Assembly: GCA_937925565.1 (NCBI GenBank)
Contig: CALALM010000403.1
Location: 1 to 7,120 of the forward strand
Direction of reading: 5' to 3'
Origin: an uncultured Centipeda sp.
Lineage (GTDB): Bacteria > Bacillota > Negativicutes > Selenomonadales > Selenomonadaceae
Length of the DNA stretch: 7,120 nt
The first letter of the stretch is position 1; each line of letters starts with the position of its first letter. The translations under genes and the position numbers were made by a program. Shown here one piece after another: positions 1 to 6,456 of this stretch. The notes beneath the pieces were generated by a model. That model had not been told where the DNA came from, made no database searches, and saw only the letters and a program-made list of their open reading frames with translations.

Positions 1-237
1 TTTGCCTCCTCAATCGGACGAAAAAATCTACGCCAATCTGAGGGTCTATTTTATCAGCGATTCCCTAAGTCTTTTTGGAGAGAGTGCCCTCAGGTGTGCC
101 CCGCGTATATCGGTCGAATCCTGCATGAAATCGCGTATCTTCCGACGTATCATGAGCACAACTGCGGGTACTTTTTCATTTCATTCGTATGTAATTCCAA
201 TTTAATGAAAGCAAATAGAGGATATTGTCTATTATAA
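1..237 (+). other. AT-rich left edge with an open frame running in from outside; unrecognised
   Basis: Frame 1 is open from the first base to a TAA at 235-237 (78 codons, no internal ATG before about codon 69), so it could be the 3' end of a gene that begins left of the window. A second frame starting at the TTG at 2 is also open, to 205. Neither translation resembles a family I know. The frame-1 product has several Cys, His and aromatic residues (for example CPQVCPAYIGRI and YHEHNCGYFF). Codons such as CTA, AGA and TTA are used here but are rare in the other genes of this window, and the stretch is less GC-rich. It may be a decayed or transferred fragment, or simply non-coding. Two overlapping open frames make chance openness plausible, so confidence in coding is low. 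Confidence 0.2.
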
Positions 238-293
238 TAGAATATATGCAATGAATTCACTCTTATAAATTTGCTTCAATAGCTAAAATTGTC

Positions 294-308
294 TTGCTAT
301 TTTAGCAA
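294..308. promoter_or_regulatory. Palindrome overlapping the -35 box, candidate operator
   Basis: TTGCTA-TTT-TAGCAA is a perfect 6-base inverted repeat with a 3-base centre, and its left half is the candidate -35 hexamer. A second, wider inverted pair surrounds it: AAAATTG at 285-291 and CAATTTT at 306-312. Such placement would let a bound repressor block RNA polymerase. DeoR-family proteins often repress their own gene, so autoregulation is a reasonable inference, but the binding protein is not shown by the sequence. Confidence 0.35.
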
Positions 309-322
309 TTTTGCGCTACACT
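294..322 (+). promoter_or_regulatory. Candidate sigma-70 promoter of the DeoR-family gene
   Basis: TTGCTA (294-299) and TACACT (317-322) are separated by exactly 17 bases and match the -35 and -10 consensus at four positions each. Transcription would begin near 329 and give a leader of about 73 bases. The surroundings are AT-rich. An alternative perfect TATAAT lies at 233-238 but has no good -35 box at the right distance. Inference only. Confidence 0.45.
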
Positions 323-350
323 GGAAAAAAAGGATGGACGGCTCATTGAC

Positions 351-384
351 CGCAGATATGTGAGCATTGTCAATTTCATCTGCG
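351..384 (+). promoter_or_regulatory. Leader hairpin just before the ribosome binding site
   Basis: CGCAGAT (351-357) and ATCTGCG (378-384) are perfectly complementary and would close a 20-base loop in the mRNA leader, ending two bases before the AAAGGGAG ribosome binding site (386-393). Competing weaker pairs exist in the same stretch: ATTGAC 345-350 with GTCAAT 369-374, and GCTCA 341-345 with TGAGC 361-365. These could equally be DNA operators. No known riboswitch class is recognised. Confidence 0.25.
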
Positions 385-401
385 TAAAGGGAGTGAATAT
401 C

Positions 402-1169
402 ATGTTTCTGGAGGAGCGCCAAGAGCTCATCGTCCGCATGGTGGAGCGTGACGGCAAGGTCAAAGTCAAAGAGCTCAGCGCCAAATTCAAGGTAACCGAG
501 GACTGTATCCGCAAGGATCTGGGATCGCTTGAGCGGCAGGGACGACTGAAACGCACCTATGGCGGCGCTGTGAAACTGACGCAGAGTGTTCACATGATTG
601 AGGTCAGCCGTCATCGTCACATGGATGTTGAGGCAAAACGCCGTATTGCACAGGCTGCAGTCTCCCTCATTCAGGACAAGGACATGGTCTTTCTCGACGT
701 GTCGACGAGCAATCTCGCCATTGCGGAACTCCTCATGAAGAGCGACCGTGACCTGACCGTTGTGACGAACATGGTCGATGTGCTCGGCGTACTCGCACGC
801 AACCCCCGCATCGAGCTGATCTTTGCGGGCGGGCAGATCAATCGCGGACGCGACGGGTTCTGGGGCGGCATGACGCAGGACTTCATCGGCAGGCTCAAGC
901 CCGACATCGCATTCGTCGGCGCGGTCGGCGTGGATGTTAAGGGCAACAGTGTGTCTACCTACGACATCGACGACGGACTGAACAAGGCACGCATCATCAC
1001 GCGCAGCAAACGCGCCTATGTGGTGGCGGAGGCGCGCAAGCTTTCGACGGACGGCAACTATGACTATACGCCGCTCAACGCGCTCGCAGGGCTCGTGACG
1101 GATACGGAACCACCTTCGGACATCCGCGCGGCGGCGGCAGAGCTCGGTGTGGATATCGTACTGCCGTAG
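402..1169 (+). CDS. DeoR/GlpR-family transcriptional regulator
   Basis: A 255-residue cytoplasmic DNA-binding regulator of the DeoR family, normal length for the family. The ATG at 402 is chosen because AAAGGGAG lies 8 bases upstream and the protein then begins with the usual short helix before the winged helix-turn-helix. Residues about 4-56 form that domain, with the family signature seen as VTEDCIRKDLGSLERQG followed by YGGAV near 53-57. Residues about 77-235 form the DeoR effector-binding domain: EAKRRIAQAA, FLDVSTSN at about 97-104, VVTNMVDVL, FAGGQINRG and FVGAVGVD. Family members usually bind a phosphorylated sugar that releases them from their operator. The phosphate-binding loop reads VSTSN rather than the more usual GTT or SST form, so the effector cannot be guessed. 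No sugar kinase, aldolase or transporter gene is beside it, so the target is unknown; a palindrome over its own promoter hints at autoregulation. Confidence 0.9.
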   Translation: MFLEERQELIVRMVERDGKVKVKELSAKFKVTEDCIRKDLGSLERQGRLKRTYGGAVKLTQSVHMIEVSRHRHMDVEAKRRIAQAAVSLIQDKDMVFLDVSTSNLAIAELLMKSDRDLTVVTNMVDVLGVLARNPRIELIFAGGQINRGRDGFWGGMTQDFIGRLKPDIAFVGAVGVDVKGNSVSTYDIDDGLNKARIITRSKRAYVVAEARKLSTDGNYDYTPLNALAGLVTDTEPPSDIRAAAAELGVDIVLP

Positions 1170-1197
1170 ACGTGTAATTGATTGTTCGGAACAAACG

Positions 1198-1234
1198 AAA
1201 AGCCGGGACGGTGACTTGCCGTCTCGGCTTTTTT
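1198..1234 (+). terminator. Intrinsic terminator after the DeoR-family gene
   Basis: AAAAGCCGGGACGG (1198-1211) pairs with CCGTCTCGGCTTTT (1219-1232) as a 14-base-pair stem with a 7-base loop, followed by a run of six T (1229-1234). The single imperfect pair is a G-U wobble in plus-strand RNA but would be C-A in minus-strand RNA, which supports use on the plus strand. It ends only 32 bases before the next start codon, so it could also act as an attenuator for that gene. Confidence 0.9.
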
Positions 1235-1266
1235 GTGCAAAAATATAGAGAGAAAGGAGTTTTTGC

Positions 1267-2154
1267 ATGAAAGATCTTCTCGCGCACTGCACGCTCTGCC
1301 CGCGCCGCTGCGGCGTGAATCGCACGATGGGGGCGCGCGGCTTCTGTGGTGCGGGGCATACGGTGCGCGTAGCGCGCACGATGCTCCATCAGTGGGAGGA
1401 GCCGTGCCTTGTCGGCGTGCACGGCGCGGGCGCCGTGTTCTTCTCCCACTGCACGCTGCGCTGCGTCTACTGCCAAAATCACGCGATCAGCCACGAGGGC
1501 GGCGGCACGGAGATGAGCACGGAGGAACTTGCCGCACGATTTCTGGAGCTTGCGCGCGAGGGGGCTGCAACGCTCGATCTTGTGACACCGACGCACTACA
1601 CACCGCAGATTCTCGATGCGCTCACACTTGCACGCGCGCAGGGTCTGATGCTCCCCGTGGTCTGGAACACGAGCGGCTATGAGACGGTGGAGAACATTGC
1701 GCGCCTTGCGGGTGCAGTGGACATCTACCTGCCCGATCTGAAGTATGATACGGAGGAAAGCGGGCGGCTCTACTCCGCCGCACCGGATTATGCGGCAGCG
1801 GCGTGGGCGGCGCTCGGGGCAATGGTCGCGCAGGTTGGCTCTGTGCAGTTTGCCACGAACGGACAGCTCACGCACGGCGTGCTTGTGCGCCATCTCGTGC
1901 TGCCGGGGCACCGTCACGAGAGCATTGCGCTCGTGCGGCGGCTGTGGGCGACGTTCGGCGATTCCGTCCAGCTCAGTCTGATGCGGCAGTATACGCCGCT
2001 CTATCGTGCCGCAGAGTTCCCGCCGCTCCACCGCCGCCTCACGACGTTTGAATACGAGAGCGTGGTGAATGCGGCACGTGAGCTTGGGATGAAGCGCGTC
2101 TATGTGCAGGGTGCGGAGGCGGTTGGAGCGCAGTATGTACCGGACTTTGAGTGA
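1267..2154 (+). CDS. PflX-like radical SAM protein (pyruvate formate-lyase activase homologue)
   Basis: A 295-residue radical SAM enzyme resembling the COG1313/PflX group, homologues of pyruvate formate-lyase activating enzymes whose substrate is unknown. The radical SAM cluster motif is CTLRCVYC (Cys62, Cys66, Cys69), which would bind a 4Fe-4S cluster and cleave S-adenosylmethionine. An N-terminal Cys group, Cys8, Cys11, Cys15 and Cys27 (CTLCPRRCGVNR then GFCGAG), is typical of this subgroup and may hold a second metal or cluster. Further family-like stretches are LVTPTHYTPQI, VVWNTSGYE, DIYLPDLKY and LSLMRQYTP. The start is secure: AAAGGAG (1253-1259) sits 7 bases before the ATG. It follows a strong terminator, with no clear promoter in the remaining 32 bases, so expression may depend on read-through or a promoter hidden upstream. 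Its 3' end faces the ATPase gene across 44 bases with no obvious terminator. No glycyl-radical enzyme gene is adjacent, so calling it a true PflA would be unsafe. Confidence 0.88.
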   Translation: MKDLLAHCTLCPRRCGVNRTMGARGFCGAGHTVRVARTMLHQWEEPCLVGVHGAGAVFFSHCTLRCVYCQNHAISHEGGGTEMSTEELAARFLELAREGAATLDLVTPTHYTPQILDALTLARAQGLMLPVVWNTSGYETVENIARLAGAVDIYLPDLKYDTEESGRLYSAAPDYAAAAWAALGAMVAQVGSVQFATNGQLTHGVLVRHLVLPGHRHESIALVRRLWATFGDSVQLSLMRQYTPLYRAAEFPPLHRRLTTFEYESVVNAARELGMKRVYVQGAEAVGAQYVPDFE

Positions 2155-2198
2155 TTGCTACGGGACATTGCTCCGCTCACCAAGTTCACTATTCCATC

Positions 2199-4868
2199 TC
2201 ACGACCGCGCCTTAGCAATCCCCTTCCATACTGCTTTTCTGAGGAGATCCGCAGGGATCATGGTCGCGGCAAGGAGGAATACGAGCACCCAACCGCCCGC
2301 GTGAATCGGCGTCGTACTAAACATCCCGCCGATCCACATCCCTACCTCATGGGGGATGTAGGGTGCATTGATGATTGCCGCCATGATGAGGATGATCATC
2401 ACCCATACCTTGAGGAAGCCCGGATTCTCTCCAAGCGCACGGAAGATGCCGAAGCCCGTGGAGCGCACGTTGAAGCCGTTCATCAGCGAGGCGAGGACGA
2501 AAAGCAGGAAGTACGCCGTATAGTGCTCCGCTTTCCCGTCAAAGACGGCGGCAATATGCACGTTCGTCAGAAAATAGAAACTGAGCAGGACGAGCCATGC
2601 GCCCATCCAGACAATCTGCACGCTCATCGCCGGGCTGATAAGGTTCGCATCGCGGCTGCGCGGCTTTTCGCGCATGTAGCTCTCATGCGCAGGTTCATTG
2701 CCGAGCATGATCGCGCCGAGGCTGTCCATGACGAGGTTGATGAAGAGGAGATGTGTGACGCGCAGCGGCTCGATGATGCCGAAGAACGGCGCAACGGCGC
2801 TCACGACGACCGCCGCGATGTTGATGACAAGCTGAAAGCAGCAGAATTTCAGAATGTTGTTGTAGATCGTGCGTCCGTAGAGAATCGCGTCCTTAATCGA
2901 GCGAAAGTTATCATCGAGGATGACGATATCCCCCGCGTCACGCGCCGCCTCCGTGCCGCTGCCCATCGCAAAGCCGACATCCGCACGGCGCAGTGCGGGT
3001 GAGTCATTCACGCCGTCCCCCGTCATGCCGACGACGAGGTTCATCTTCTGCGAGAGTCGCACGATACGGGACTTGTCCGTCGGCAGTGCGCGCGCGATGA
3101 CGCGCAGCTGCGGCAAAACGCGCTGTACCTCGTCATCGCGCATCTGAGCGAGGTCGTTGCTCGTGAGCACGAGATCGCTGTCCGCGCGCAGGAGGCCCGC
3201 ATCACGCGCGATCGCAACGGCGGTCTCGCGGCGGTCACCCGTCACCATGACGACCTGCACGCCCGCCGCCTGCACCTCCGTGATCGCCTCGCGCGCCTCG
3301 GGGCGCACGTCGTCACGAATGGCCGCAAGCCCGATCAGGACGACATCTGCGTTGACCTCGTTCTTTCGAAAAGGCTGCTCCGAATATCCGAACGCCAGCA
3401 CGCGCATTGCACGCGTCGCATAGGCGTTTATTTTTTCGTTCAGTGCCGCCGCATCAAACGGCACGAGTGTCCCATCCGCTCGGAGCGCGTACTTCGCACG
3501 TGCAAGCAGCGCCTCGGGCGCCCCCTTGTAGACGACCGTACCGCGCGCAGGCAGCTCCGCCTGACTGAACTTATTCGTCGAGTTAAATGTCTGCCGCTGC
3601 CCTGCACGGCAGCGTTCATCTGCCTGCATCGCACGGTACGTTTCGACCCCCAGAAAACGCATGACCGCCTGATCGGTCGGATTGCCGCCAACGACACTGC
3701 CGCCCTCATCATACATGGCGGCGGAGTTCATACCGATCGCGAGCTTCAGCTTTTCATGGAGGACGGCGTGCTCCTCGGGCGCGATGACCGTGCCGTCCGC
3801 CGTAAAGAATTCCACGACCTCAAGCTGTCCGCCCGTGATCGTACCCGTCTTGTCGCTGAAGAGGATGTTCAGCGAGCCCGCCGTTTCGATGCCGACCGCA
3901 CGCCGCACGAGGACGCCGCGTGCGAGCATCCGACTCGTATTCTGCATGAGGACGAGCGAGATCATGAGCGGCAGCCCCTCGGGCACAGCGCAGACGATGA
4001 TGAGGATCGCGAGCGAGACCGCCTGAATCACATCCACAAGGATCGCACTCCATCCCAGCATGACGTACGACGCAAGCCCGCCTGCGCGCAGGGCAAAGAA
4101 CATCATGTAGAGGGAAACGATGACGAGTCCCGAAACATAGCCGAACGCCGAGATCTGATCGGCGAGCTTCGCCAGTTTCACCTGCAGAGGAGAGTCCGGC
4201 TCGCGCGCCTGCATCTCCGCCGCCATCTTCCCCATCATTGTCTGCACGCCGACGCGGCGCACCTCCATCACGCCCTCGCCGTCAAAGACGACGCTCCCGC
4301 GAAAGAGTGTCGCATCGTCGACGAAGGTGTCGCCCGTAACCTCTTCGGGGAAGCGATAGAGGATGTCTGCGGGAATCTTCGGGCACTCCTCCGTCTCCCC
4401 GTTGAGCGCCGAATTGTTGACGCGGAGTTCCCCCGCGATGAGCATTCCGTCCGCCGGGATCTTGTTCCCGCCCTGCAGGATCACATGATCGCCCACGACG
4501 ATCTCATCCACCGGCAGCACGAGAAGACCGCCGTCACGGCAGACCTTCGCCGTATCCTTTGCCGAGCGTGCACGCAGAGCACGGTACTCTGTATCGCTCG
4601 CCACATTTGTCCGCGCCGTCACCGTTGCGACGATGATGACGGTCACGATCGTGCCGATCGGCTCGTAGATCTCCGCATGCCCCGCGAAGTACATCGCGAT
4701 CATAAGCGCGACCATCACGAGCAGGATGCGGATCATCGGATCGCGGAACGTCTCTAGGAACGCCTCTCCAAACGTCACCCACGCGGGCTCCGGAATGGTA
4801 TTCGCGCCATATTTCACGCGCGATGCTTCCGCCTCAGACGATGTAAGTCCCGTGAATTTCAACGGCAT
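2199..4868 (-). CDS. Calcium-translocating P-type ATPase, PMCA-like (P2 type)
   Basis: An inner-membrane pump of 889 residues from the ATG at 4868, normal length for bacterial P2 calcium ATPases. It would export Ca2+ (possibly other cations) using ATP. In order: N-terminal cation ATPase segment; M1-M2 (about 46-85); actuator domain with NGET (156-159); M3-M4 (about 241-304) with PEGLP (296-300); phosphorylation motif DKTGT with Asp339; nucleotide-binding KGAPE (448-452); TGDRRETA (543-550); hinge TGDGVND (616-622); M5 with Asn683; M6 with Asn711 and Asp715 (INLVMD); then M7-M10. Position 686 is Ala where SERCA has the M5 glutamate, as in plasma-membrane-type pumps with one Ca2+ site. The actuator motif is NGET instead of TGES, keeping the catalytic Glu. 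Start choice is uncertain: AAAAGGGG abuts the ATG with no spacer but lies 6 bases before an in-frame TTG at 4862, and the frame stays open to a TTG at 4946. Cation specificity is inferred. Confidence 0.92.
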   Translation of the reverse strand: MPLKFTGLTSSEAEASRVKYGANTIPEPAWVTFGEAFLETFRDPMIRILLVMVALMIAMYFAGHAEIYEPIGTIVTVIIVATVTARTNVASDTEYRALRARSAKDTAKVCRDGGLLVLPVDEIVVGDHVILQGGNKIPADGMLIAGELRVNNSALNGETEECPKIPADILYRFPEEVTGDTFVDDATLFRGSVVFDGEGVMEVRRVGVQTMMGKMAAEMQAREPDSPLQVKLAKLADQISAFGYVSGLVIVSLYMMFFALRAGGLASYVMLGWSAILVDVIQAVSLAILIIVCAVPEGLPLMISLVLMQNTSRMLARGVLVRRAVGIETAGSLNILFSDKTGTITGGQLEVVEFFTADGTVIAPEEHAVLHEKLKLAIGMNSAAMYDEGGSVVGGNPTDQAVMRFLGVETYRAMQADERCRAGQRQTFNSTNKFSQAELPARGTVVYKGAPEALLARAKYALRADGTLVPFDAAALNEKINAYATRAMRVLAFGYSEQPFRKNEVNADVVLIGLAAIRDDVRPEAREAITEVQAAGVQVVMVTGDRRETAVAIARDAGLLRADSDLVLTSNDLAQMRDDEVQRVLPQLRVIARALPTDKSRIVRLSQKMNLVVGMTGDGVNDSPALRRADVGFAMGSGTEAARDAGDIVILDDNFRSIKDAILYGRTIYNNILKFCCFQLVINIAAVVVSAVAPFFGIIEPLRVTHLLFINLVMDSLGAIMLGNEPAHESYMREKPRSRDANLISPAMSVQIVWMGAWLVLLSFYFLTNVHIAAVFDGKAEHYTAYFLLFVLASLMNGFNVRSTGFGIFRALGENPGFLKVWVMIILIMAAIINAPYIPHEVGMWIGGMFSTTPIHAGGWVLVFLLAATMIPADLLRKAVWKGIAKARS

Positions 4869-4925
4869 CCCCTTTTCTAAAAACGGCTCTATGATAAATG
4901 TTGCGGAACACGGAACTGTGGAGAG

Positions 4926-5095
4926 ATGTGTGATGCCCCTAAGCAAACCCTAGTGGAGCAAGCGGAAACGAGTGTGCGATCCGCCCCCTGCGGATTTTAT
5001 TCGTTCAAGCGAAGCGCGTTTGGAATCCGCAGGTATTTCGGCGGATGAGCACACGACCGCTTGCGTAACGAGGGTTCTGCGTGGGGCACACACGT
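4926..5095. repeat. Long nested inverted repeat between the ATPase and PepSY genes
   Basis: The left arm (about 4926-4996) is an imperfect inverted copy of the right arm (about 5025-5095), around a centre of roughly 28 bases. Shared blocks in order are GTGTG, TGCCCC, AACCCT, GCAAGCGG, GTGTGC, ATCCGCC and CCTGCGGATT. Each arm is also palindromic within itself: ATCCGC-CCCCT-GCGGAT in the left (4979-4995) and ATCCGC with GCGGAT (5025-5045) in the right. The element could therefore fold as one long hairpin or as two smaller ones. It has no open reading frame of note and no terminator T-run. It could be a palindromic intergenic element (REP or MITE-like), or a long structured leader for the ATPase mRNA. 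It fills most of the 254-base gap between the two minus-strand genes. Confidence 0.7.
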
Positions 5096-5105
5096 AATAT
5101 GTGCC
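5085..5105 (-). other. Hairpin just downstream of the PepSY gene
   Basis: Read on the minus strand, GGCACATA-TTACG-TGTGTGCC forms an 8-base-pair stem (one U-G wobble) with a 5-base loop, 17 bases after the TGA of the PepSY-family gene. It overlaps the outer end of the long inverted repeat. No T-run follows, so it is not a standard intrinsic terminator; it might stabilise a transcript end or belong to the repeat. Confidence 0.35.
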
Positions 5106-5122
5106 GAAGAACTTCTAACACA

Positions 5123-6415
5123 TCACCTACGCACGGCGCGTACAAAGTAAAAGACAAGATAGGCGCTGAGTGCAAGGGCTATCCACTCCCCGATCCTGCC
5201 GTACATCGGTGCGATGAATAGGATCAAACTCAGTACGGCAATCCGCATCGGCTCCTCCCACGCTGCATTTGTCCGTCGCTGAACAGCAGCCTCAACGGCA
5301 TCCGAGATGCGATTCTTCCAGCGCGTCAGCCAGAGCACGATCCCCGTGACAATCATCGCCGCCGTCATGAGGATGAGCAGCCCCCAGAAGATTTTCTCCG
5401 CGAGGAACTCGTGATTGTGAATGTGGATATTCAGGAAGAACGGCGCCGTCTGCAGCCACGCGGGCACGGGTACAAAGAGCGGCTCCCCGCCCGCCGCAGG
5501 CAGATAGGCCTGCTCGCCGAGCGTAAAATCCGTCGCACGCACGGCGGGCTCGGCGATCTGGAAGATATAATAGCCATCCGCTGCCGTAGGAAGGCGCAGG
5601 GAAATAATATCCTTCGCAGGAAAGCTCTCCTGAATTCGCGTTAGCGCCTCGGTCGAAGACAGTGTCCCCGCACTCTGTTCCTGCGCCGCAAAATGCTCCA
5701 TCGCAAGTGCGTGCGCCGTGCGATGATAGTCCCGTATTCCGATGGAGTAAAGGACGATGAAGATGCCGCTCACACACATCACGACCGCCCATGTGCCCGC
5801 AAAGACGGACGTGATCTTGTGCCAGTCCGACCAGAACAGACGACTGCTCTTTCGCCGCCGCATGCCAAACGCAAGGCTCTTCATCATCGGCAGATAGAGA
5901 TAGACACCGCTCACAATGGAGATGACGGAAAGACCGCACATGAATGCGAGAAGGTCGCGCCCGCCCTCATCCATCCCCATGCGGACGTGCAGAACGTGCA
6001 TCGTATGCATGAACTGCTGCACGGCTTCGGAGCGGTAGACGCGGTCTTTGCGGTTGAAGACCGTGCCCGTGCGCACATCGTACATGATCTGCTCGCCGCC
6101 CATGCGCATATGGGATCGCGCCGCCTTTCCACTGCGATCCTTGACGAGGAAGTAGAGCGTCCCGTCCGACCCGTCCGGTGTGACACCGAGGATCTCCTTC
6201 TCCGGAAACGCCTGCATCACCGCCGCCGTCCCCGCAGGCAGCGCCTCCCAGATCGCACGGAGCGGCATGGGCTCCCCACTTTGCGGCAGATTCACCGTGT
6301 TCCACGCATTGATTTCACTGCGAAAGAGCAGCGGCAGCCCCGTCAGCGTCAGCAGCAGGAGAAAGAGCGCACAGACGAGGCTCACCCATTGATGAATGAC
6401 ATAGATTTTTCTCAT
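5123..6415 (-). CDS. PepSY-associated TM family membrane protein
   Basis: A 430-residue inner-membrane protein resembling the PepSY-associated TM (COG3182/PF03929) family; some members are linked to siderophore or metal-ion reduction, but the function here is not established. The visible layout is: TM1 about 8-30 (IHQWVSLVCALFL to LTGLPLLF), an extracytoplasmic region about 31-150, TM2 about 155-176, an Arg/Lys-rich cytoplasmic loop (GMRRRKSSR, 184-192), TM3 about 204-227, a second outer region about 230-335, TM4 about 342-365, and two more helices at about 391-405 and 409-427. Histidines sit at or near the helix ends, where heme- or metal-ligating His is often placed in such families: His8, His137/140/143, His199 and the cluster HIHNH (331-335). 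The ATG at 6415 has a G-rich ribosome binding site (GGGGGG, spacer 6). No lipoprotein or periplasmic partner gene is adjacent. Metal or heme binding is inference. Confidence 0.8.
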   Translation of the reverse strand: MRKIYVIHQWVSLVCALFLLLLTLTGLPLLFRSEINAWNTVNLPQSGEPMPLRAIWEALPAGTAAVMQAFPEKEILGVTPDGSDGTLYFLVKDRSGKAARSHMRMGGEQIMYDVRTGTVFNRKDRVYRSEAVQQFMHTMHVLHVRMGMDEGGRDLLAFMCGLSVISIVSGVYLYLPMMKSLAFGMRRRKSSRLFWSDWHKITSVFAGTWAVVMCVSGIFIVLYSIGIRDYHRTAHALAMEHFAAQEQSAGTLSSTEALTRIQESFPAKDIISLRLPTAADGYYIFQIAEPAVRATDFTLGEQAYLPAAGGEPLFVPVPAWLQTAPFFLNIHIHNHEFLAEKIFWGLLILMTAAMIVTGIVLWLTRWKNRISDAVEAAVQRRTNAAWEEPMRIAVLSLILFIAPMYGRIGEWIALALSAYLVFYFVRAVRR

Positions 6416-6456
6416 TGATTGCCCCCCGGTTCCATAGAGAAATTTTACCGCTCCCT

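Noticed and set aside
1..70. Possible right end of an insertion sequence
   Set aside because: The stretch near 41-66 looked like a terminal repeat, but no transposase, second terminal repeat or target duplication is visible in the window.
2..205. 67-residue plus-strand ORF from a TTG
   Set aside because: No ribosome binding site can be seen upstream, the product matches nothing known, and the frame-1 reading is equally open; coding cannot be supported.
1075..2031. 318-residue minus-strand ORF opposite the radical SAM gene
   Set aside because: Antisense shadow with a biased composition; it also spans the plus-strand terminator.
2155..2198. Bidirectional terminator between the radical SAM and ATPase genes
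   Set aside because: No stable GC-rich stem followed by a T-run can be drawn in these 44 bases.
2151..3002. 283-residue plus-strand ORF opposite the ATPase
   Set aside because: It is the antisense shadow of the ATPase gene, rich in Arg, His and Asp as expected from reverse reading of GC-rich codons, with no ribosome binding site or recognisable domain.
3756..4757. 333-residue plus-strand ORF opposite the ATPase
   Set aside because: Another antisense shadow; the minus-strand frame carries every P-type ATPase motif.
4891..4896. TATCAT as a -10 box for the ATPase
   Set aside because: It matches five of six positions, but there is no acceptable -35 box or TGn extension and the leader would be only about 16 bases.
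4926..5095. CRISPR array
   Set aside because: The repeated blocks are inverted and imperfect, with no regular direct repeats or spacers, and no cas gene is present.
4869..5122. Manganese (yybP-ykoY) or other metal riboswitch before the ATPase
   Set aside because: The position would suit it, but the conserved internal-loop sequences of that class are not present; the region is dominated by the simple inverted repeat.
5693..6418. 241-residue plus-strand ORF opposite the PepSY-family gene
   Set aside because: Antisense shadow, dominated by His, Arg and Asp, without a family resemblance.
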